Source: Phoronis ovalis (lineage: Eukaryota; Phoronida; Phoronidae). From it: DNA of 14,150 nt. Where the stretch lies: assembly GCA_028565635.1 (NCBI GenBank), contig JAOXYB010034018.1, positions 1 through 14,150 on the forward strand, read 5' to 3'. The position numbers were made by a program, and so were the translations under genes. The notes below the pieces were generated by a model, which saw nothing but the letters and a program-made list of their open reading frames with translations, searched no databases and was not told the DNA's origin. Positions 9,268-14,150 of this stretch are shown piece by piece; the stretch's first letter is position 1, and every line of letters begins with the position of its first letter.

Positions 9268-10095
9268 AATAAATAGTAAAAATGCCCCCTTAAAACGGAT
9301 GCAGCCGAGAAATAGGAACCCTTGTTCGCTTAGCATACCGTCATCACTTCCTACTGAGTGACCCACCGGCGTTTAGAATGTCTTTTGATGTTGTTTTAGC
9401 AATATAAAAATATAATAATACAGGGGTATTTTTGTCAGACCTTCTGGTGTGCAATTCACATTCTCTTCAACTAACATGAGTCGCAATAACATCATTCTAT
9501 CGAATTATGCAAGTTTTCCTTTTTCCGCCACACTGCACCTTAAATGTCTTGCCGTTTACATGACTTGCACTATTACTGGCTCTTTATTGTTATTTAGTTT
9601 CTAACTGGTAACAGTTCAGCAATCTGGCATTTTGCAAAGTAGAATTCATTTACATTAGCATGTTTCAAATTACATATCCTGACCTGTGGTATATTGTACT
9701 GTTCGTGTCACAATTTTTGCCAAATAATATACATTTATTTAAGATTCCAAATTCAATAACTCTCTATTCCGGATTATAAAAAAATCCTCAAAATTCAAAT
9801 AACAAATTCTAATTAGTTCCAAATTGAGACACGCCTGCTTTTTCAACTGTTTCCCAAAATGTGTACACCACCTAACTTAACCTTTCCAGGATTTGACATT
9901 TAACAAATTTCAAAGATTGTGTTACTATTATAATTAAATGTATTATGAACAACATAAAATGAGTCTTCTGCATAATACCCCATGTCTACAATACAAGTTT
10001 TTGAATTCCTTCCAAAAGTCAAAATGTGACATCATGTTTCTTAATGATAGAAAGAGCACATAAATACAATGCTGACTATAAAGTTGATCTTTTAC

Positions 10096-10266
10096 GCTAA
10101 ACATTTTAAGGAAAAGCTATGCAAACAACATCGAGATATGGAGACTCACACGGAGAAAATAAATAAACTTAAAATTGTAGCCCATGACCGCGAGATGCAA
10201 CATCAGAAACAGACGCAGGATCTAGAAGATGCCCTACAATCATCTGAAGTTCGTAGCAGATCTCAG
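10096..10266 (+). CDS. Coiled-coil exon 3, native acceptor lost
   Basis: This is homologous to exon 2 over 171 bp (57 codons) and free of stops, starting AKHFKEKLCK and ending VRSRSQ, with donor GTTTGT at 10267. The acceptor position reads TTTTAC instead of TTTTAG (10094-10095), so the usual 3' splice site is destroyed. The next AG, at 10109-10110 (CATTTTAAG), would start the exon at 10111 and remove exactly five codons without changing phase, leaving 52. Either this site is used, the exon is skipped (which also keeps frame), or the copy is decaying. The remaining sequence is identical to exon 2 after the first 40 bases, so it was duplicated or converted recently. Confidence 0.55.
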
Positions 10267-10500
10267 GTTTGTTAGCGACATTTGTTTTGCTACATTCAAA
10301 ATTAATCTAACAAAATAGCTTTTTTTATGTAGATTTTATTATATTTCAGGCCTTTTGAGACTATTTACTCAATAATATTAATTAACAATTCAAAGATTAT
10401 TCAAAGTAACTAAAATTTGATCATAACAAATAATAGAAGTATAATTTATTTCTTAAAAGCGTAGTTGGCTCGAATTTATGATCTTGCTGAAGGATGTACC

Positions 10501-11535
10501 TTAAATTTTATGCCAATCCACATAATGGCTGGGCATATAGTCGTAGTAAAGGCGTCTTAGTCAGTGTCATCGTCGTAAGTAATATTTTCTTTTGCCTCGC
10601 GATAACGTACCGCTCCAGTTTTTACCTGATCATATTCGATACAGGTTAAATACAGATCAAAGTGCTGGTCGGTTATACTATTAACCTTAATTACTTCCAA
10701 TTGCATGTTTGTTCCCGAAAAGGTACGTTACGTTGCGCTGCATACAATAAAGATTCACAAACGCCATAAGTGACAATTTAAAATGACTTGGAAAAGTGGG
10801 TCAAGTGCCAATCTGAATCTTTGACATGTTTTGTATGCAACTATTTTCCACTTTGCCTCGCGAGAACTGCTTGAGTTTTTAATTTTGACCGAGTTCACTT
10901 CCAATATGGCAGACTGACAACCTTGTTTTTTCTTGAAATTGTACGTGACAATAACAGCTTCAGTTTTTGATCAGCTGGATATTCAATACAGTGTAAAAAT
11001 AGGTCAAAGTGCCAGTTACTTCCAATATGGCCGATTGGCTTCCGTGTTTGTTACCAATACTACAAGCTAAATTGAATGAGTATATATCCGGAAATGATTT
11101 TAATCTTCGACATTTTTCGTTATGCGAAACACTTTCTTTGTCCCACAATAACTGCTTGGATTTTTGCCTGATCAGTTTCATATTTGATTCAAGGAAAGGC
11201 AGGCCACAGTAAAGTTTGCTATTTTTTGTACCTGAATCAAATCTAAGATGGCCGATTGGCGACCATGTTTGTTACCGAGAAGGCACGTTATATTACGCCA
11301 CATGCTATAAAGACACAGTGTTGACTAAACGATTAGCAGGTAGGAATCAAAAAAGGCCATAGGTTGGTGATAGGACAGTTGATATTGGAACAGTCTTTGT
11401 CTCGCAATAGTGCTTCAGTTTTTATCTGATTAGCTCCATATTCGATCCAGTGTAAATACACGTTAAAGTGCAAATCAAGTATAATTTTGACCCATATCAC
11501 ATCCAATGTGGCCGACTGACGGTCAGGTTTGTTCT
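10501..11535. repeat. Repeat block 3 (monomers a to e)
   Basis: Cores lie at about 10697-10715 (a), 10901-10930 (b), 11022-11055 (c), 11243-11276 (d) and 11503-11535 (e), with spacings 204, 121, 221 and 260 bp. It is very close to block 2 throughout. Some sites keep the core better (CCAATATGGCAGACTGA in b, AAGATGGCCGATTGGCGACC in d), so neither block is a simple degraded version of the other. The small open frames on both strands near 10960-11212 are repeat by-products. Confidence 0.85.
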
Positions 11536-11544
11536 GTCTTGTCC

Positions 11545-12870
11545 CTTGACCCGGACAAGGGAAATAAATAGTAAAAATGCACCCTTAAATTGGACGCAGC
11601 CGAAAAATAGGAACCCTTGTTCGCTTAGCATACCGTCATCACTTCCTATTGAGTGACCCACCGGCGTTTAGAATGTCTTTTGATGTTGTTTTAACAACAT
11701 AAAAATATAATAATACAGGGGTACTTTTGTCAGACCTTCTGGGTCATTTGTGCGATTCACCTTCTTTTCAAATAACATCATTCTATCGAATTATGCAAGT
11801 TTTCCTTTTTCCGCCACACTGCACTTAAAATGTCTTGTTTACCTGACTCTGCACTATTACTGGCTATTTATTGTTATTTAGTTTCTAACTGGTAATAGTT
11901 CAGCAATCTGCCATTGTGCAAACTAGAAATCTAGCACATTAGCATGTTTCAAATTACATATCCTGACCTGTGGTATATTGTACTGTTCGTGTCACAAGTT
12001 TTTTCCAAGCAATATGCATTTACTTAAGATTCCAAATTCCATAACTCTCTATTCCGGATTATAAAAAATCCTCAAAAATCAAATAACAAATTCGGATCAG
12101 TTCCAAATTCAGACACGCCTGGTTTTGCAACTGTTTCCCAAAATGTTTCCCTAACTTAACCTTTCCAGGATTTGACATTTAACAAATTTCAAAGATTGTG
12201 TTACTATTATAATTGAATGTATTATGAACAACATAAAATGAGTCCTCTGCATAAGACCCCATGTCTACAATACAAGTTTTTGAATTCCTTTTAAAAGTCA
12301 AAATGTGAGATCACGATTTCTTAGTGATAGTAGGAGCACATAAATACAATGCTTACTATATAGCTGATCTTTTAGGTTAAGCATTTAGAGAGCAAGATAA
12401 GCCAACAAGAACAAGAAATTCCTATCAGGAAGCACATTAATCAACGTAAAATTGTAGTTTGTAACGAGGAGATGCAATTGCAAAGACAACAACAGGATAT
12501 TGAAGATCGTTATGCACTACAAGCATCTGAAGTTCATGGCAGATCTCAGGTTTGTTAGCGACATTAGTTCTGCTACTTTCAAAATTAATCTAACGGAAAA
12601 GTATGTAGATTTTATTGTATTTCAGTCCTTTTTTCAGAAAATCCTCAAGAATATTAATTAATAATTAAAATTTGATAATAACAAATAGCAGAAATATCAT
12701 TTAGTATTTCTTAAAAACGTAGTTGGCTCGAATTTATATCCGTAAGATTCTGCTATAGGATGTGTGTTAAATTGTACGCCAATCCACATAATAGCTGGCC
12801 ATATAGTCGTAGTGAAGGCTTCGTTTTCATCGTCATCGTCTTTGTCGTATGCTTATGTAACACTTTTCTT
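11545..12870. repeat. Tandem duplication unit 4, truncated
   Basis: The last copy begins at CTTGACCCGG and follows units 2 and 3 through the head, the intron landmarks, exon 4, the GTAGTTGGCTCGAATTTAT segment (12719-12737) and the GTC-rich remnant (about 12822-12848). Similarity fades near 12865, where units 1-3 continue into monomer a. From here the sequence is the intron before the terminal exon. This is the single-copy edge of the array: the other exon copies have a repeat block downstream, and this one has the rest of the gene. Confidence 0.8.
12376..12549 (+). CDS. Coiled-coil exon 4, strongly diverged
   Basis: An internal exon of 174 bp (58 codons), acceptor GATCTTTTAG and donor GTTTGT, phase 0 at both ends. 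It starts VKHLESKISQ, contains EEMQLQRQQQDIEDRYALQ and ends VHGRSQ. Only about 29 of 56 aligned residues match exon 2, with a one-codon loss before IN and a two-codon gain (RY) after IED. Most base changes alter amino acids, while the flanking introns remain about 88% identical to unit 2 by hand count. The helical, Q/E/K/R-rich character is kept, although one proline (EIPIRK) would break a helix. It is the copy nearest the terminal exon, separated by a 377-nt intron, and may be the original, relaxed, or under diversifying selection. Confidence 0.68.
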
Positions 12871-12926
12871 TTGTTCCATCACAAAATCACGTTTCTTGTC
12901 TTATTAAGATTTCCTTATCTCCACAG
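12550..12926 (+). other. Last intron of C3orf38-like gene
   Basis: GT at 12550-12551 and AG at 12925-12926, with a good pyrimidine tract (TTTCCTTATCTCCACAG) before the terminal exon. At 377 nt it is far shorter than the 2.1-2.8 kb introns separating the coiled-coil exons, because it lacks the repeat block. It also holds an acceptor-like TTTCAG at 12620-12625. Splicing there would add 11 codons from 12626 and end at TAA 12659-12661. Confidence 0.65.
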
Positions 12927-13397
12927 ACTGAAGATGGCAGATTAGCTGAACAGTTCGCAAAATGGTTTTATCAAATGCTCAATTCCTGCAATCCTATTTT
13001 TGGAGTTTCTACAAAGGATGATTTTGGTCCGCAGCATTTTTATGAAGACTGCATACTATATTTACAAATCATGATAGAGGATGTTCGCAGCGAAGAATTT
13101 AAAAGTGCATATATAGTTTCTCAGAGATTACGACATTTTACTCAGCAAGAACAGTTAATATTTCAACCAAATGAATCACGAGGAATGTCTGAATCACATG
13201 GTCTTAAAGTTGTTAAAGTTACAGGAACAGTTCATCGGCAACATCTATTTATGGGTACTTATGAACAAAGTTTTGGTCTTGTGAAAAATCCTATAACCAA
13301 TAACTTTTTTATAAAGTTCAGCAACTTACGAATTAAGAAAATGCAAGATCCTAAAAAACTAGAAGGAGGAAACAAATTGGCCATAGCGGCATCGTGA
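12927..13397 (+). CDS. C3orf38: C3orf38 homologue (DUF4518), terminal exon
   Basis: The terminal exon has 156 codons plus TGA (13395-13397), entering in phase 0 after TCTCCACAG. An internal ATG at 12975 is residue 17, not the start. The translation matches vertebrate C3orf38 in order: WFYQMLNS.NP (residues 12-22), FGPQHF.ED (about 32-40), HGLKVVKVTGTVHR (about 91-104), MG.YEQSFGLV.NP (about 109-122) and FFIKFSNLRI (about 126-135). Vertebrate C3orf38 is poorly characterised; a link to apoptosis has been suggested. The alternating strand pattern suggests an NTF2-like fold, which is my inference. The N-terminal helical part of the family is absent and must come from exons upstream of this window. 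Joined with exons 1-4, the window would encode about 388 residues (383 if exon 3 uses the downstream acceptor), with a coiled-coil stretch of about 230 residues before this domain. Confidence 0.85.
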   Translation, partial: TEDGRLAEQFAKWFYQMLNSCNPIFGVSTKDDFGPQHFYEDCILYLQIMIEDVRSEEFKSAYIVSQRLRHFTQQEQLIFQPNESRGMSESHGLKVVKVTGTVHRQHLFMGTYEQSFGLVKNPITNNFFIKFSNLRIKKMQDPKKLEGGNKLAIAAS

Positions 13398-14150
13398 TAA
13401 CCATATTTCAGCCATGTTACCAATTTTCATCAGATGACAAGACAATTTGTGCTAAGAAGTCATTTCTTGGAAACAACGATTGCAGTTTGTAAATGCTATG
13501 ATATGCACGATGAATTTCAGAGCCTATTTCATTGCTATTTCGTATTTTATCATTTCTCAAATTTTACGGTAATTCTTAAGGTAGCTTCGTTTAGAGACAC
13601 TGACACAATTAACTGACCCATTTCCCTGCAGGTCAATCAATTTAAAAACACCTCCAAACTAAAATTAGCCAAATACAACTCATAGCATAATTTCTAACAA
13701 CCAAGAATGAAATAATTTTTAGCTTCTAAAAAGGACCAGTTTGCTACGTGTTCTTTCTCGTGCAATGCTTCGTAGTTGCTAATTACACTGTTATAAAAAT
13801 TTGGTTCTCGCGAGTTGTCATTGTTTGACTGTCACTTGTTTCTAGTTCTGGAAGCGTATCCAGATGGACGATGAAAGGCCTGATCAAGTTGTTTCAGAGT
13901 CTAAACTGAAATGAAGCTACGTTAAAATATAAAACTTGAATTTAGAGGTAATCTGAGATATTTATAAACTCTGACATTCAAGGTTTTGTATGCTACCACA
14001 ATCGTACCCAACAGTTAAATGTGCAGACTCCATCAGCTGAAGATTTCCGAATGCAATATTCTCTCATAAGCTAGTGAATTATTATCAGTGTCCCAGGGAA
14101 TCAGCTTTAAGTCTGCAAAAGAGCAATATATTCAACTTATTAACTAGTTC
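13398..14150 (+). other. 3' flank, no gene recognised
   Basis: This should include the 3' untranslated region of the C3orf38-like gene. I see no AATAAA or ATTAAA after the stop; the nearest variants are TATAAA at 13792-13797 and AATATA at about 14125, so the cleavage site is undetermined. A 60-codon frame at 13434-13616 has no recognisable features. A TATAAAAA box, a CTCGCGAG palindrome (13807-13814) and an ATG at 13864 opening a 16-codon frame lie in suggestive order, but are too weak to call a gene. No repeat monomer or exon copy occurs here. Confidence 0.5.

Larger units (their letters stand above)
9250..11544. repeat. Tandem duplication unit 3
   Basis: The third copy, 2295 bp from CTTGACCCGG to CTTGACCCGG. 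The head segment passes directly from the CTTCTGG region (about 9440) to TCTTCAACTAACATGAG, skipping the roughly 600 bp that unit 2 keeps. It then carries the conserved intron landmarks, exon 3, the CTTAAAAGCGTAGTTGGCTC segment (10452-10471) and repeat block 3. Unit 4 has a similar but not identical deletion joint, so the loss may be shared or repeated. Confidence 0.85.

Noticed and set aside
10960-11212. Overlapping frames on both strands in block 3
   Set aside because: Both are readings of repeat monomers c-d; neither is maintained in block 2.
5188-11535. CRISPR-like array of repeats and spacers
   Set aside because: The monomers are 120-330 bp, degenerate and directly related along their whole length, with no uniform short repeats or unique spacers, in a eukaryotic intron setting.
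13434-13616. 60-residue frame after the terminal exon
   Set aside because: It lies in the probable 3' untranslated region, with no recognisable domain, no splice sites in suitable phase and AT-driven composition.

Overview
The window looks like animal nuclear DNA: it is AT-rich, has no operons, and contains short coding exons bounded by GT/AG introns among long degenerate repeats. I suspect a marine invertebrate, perhaps a bivalve, but nothing in the sequence proves the taxon. The only protein I recognise lies at the 3' end. The terminal exon at 12927-13397 (+) encodes a homologue of the vertebrate protein C3orf38 (DUF4518 family). It keeps the family's most recognisable stretches: NS.NP, GPQHF, HGL..V..GTVHR and G..EQ.FGL followed by an I.F.NL.I strand.

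Upstream on the same strand are four related exons of 60, 57, 57 and 58 codons, at 4780-4959, 7803-7973, 10096-10266 and 12376-12549. Each encodes a charged, probably coiled-coil helix. All four start and end in phase 0, and the terminal exon also starts in phase 0, so any subset can be joined without shifting the frame. They sit in a tandem segmental duplication with units at about 3656-6357, 6358-9249, 9250-11544 and 11545-12870 (2.7, 2.9, 2.3 and a truncated 1.3 kb). The simplest model is a C3orf38-like gene in which one coiled-coil exon has been multiplied by unequal exchange. The 5' exons are not recognised here and probably lie upstream.

Layout: 1-1290 has no gene. 1291-3055 holds a repeat block without the exon. 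3414-3531 is a small 30-bp tandem repeat. 3656-12870 is the four-unit array, and each of the first three units carries a five-monomer repeat block with a shared core near CCAATATGGCCGACTGGCGG. 12927-13397 is the terminal exon. 13398-14150 has no recognised gene.

Most notable points: (i) exon 4 differs from exon 2 more (about 70% nucleotide identity) than the flanking introns do (about 88%), and most changes are amino-acid changing; (ii) exon 3 has lost its AG acceptor (AC) but has an in-frame AG 15 nt downstream; (iii) unit 2 alone carries an insert of about 420 bp with coding-like minus-strand ORFs. All percentages are hand counts.
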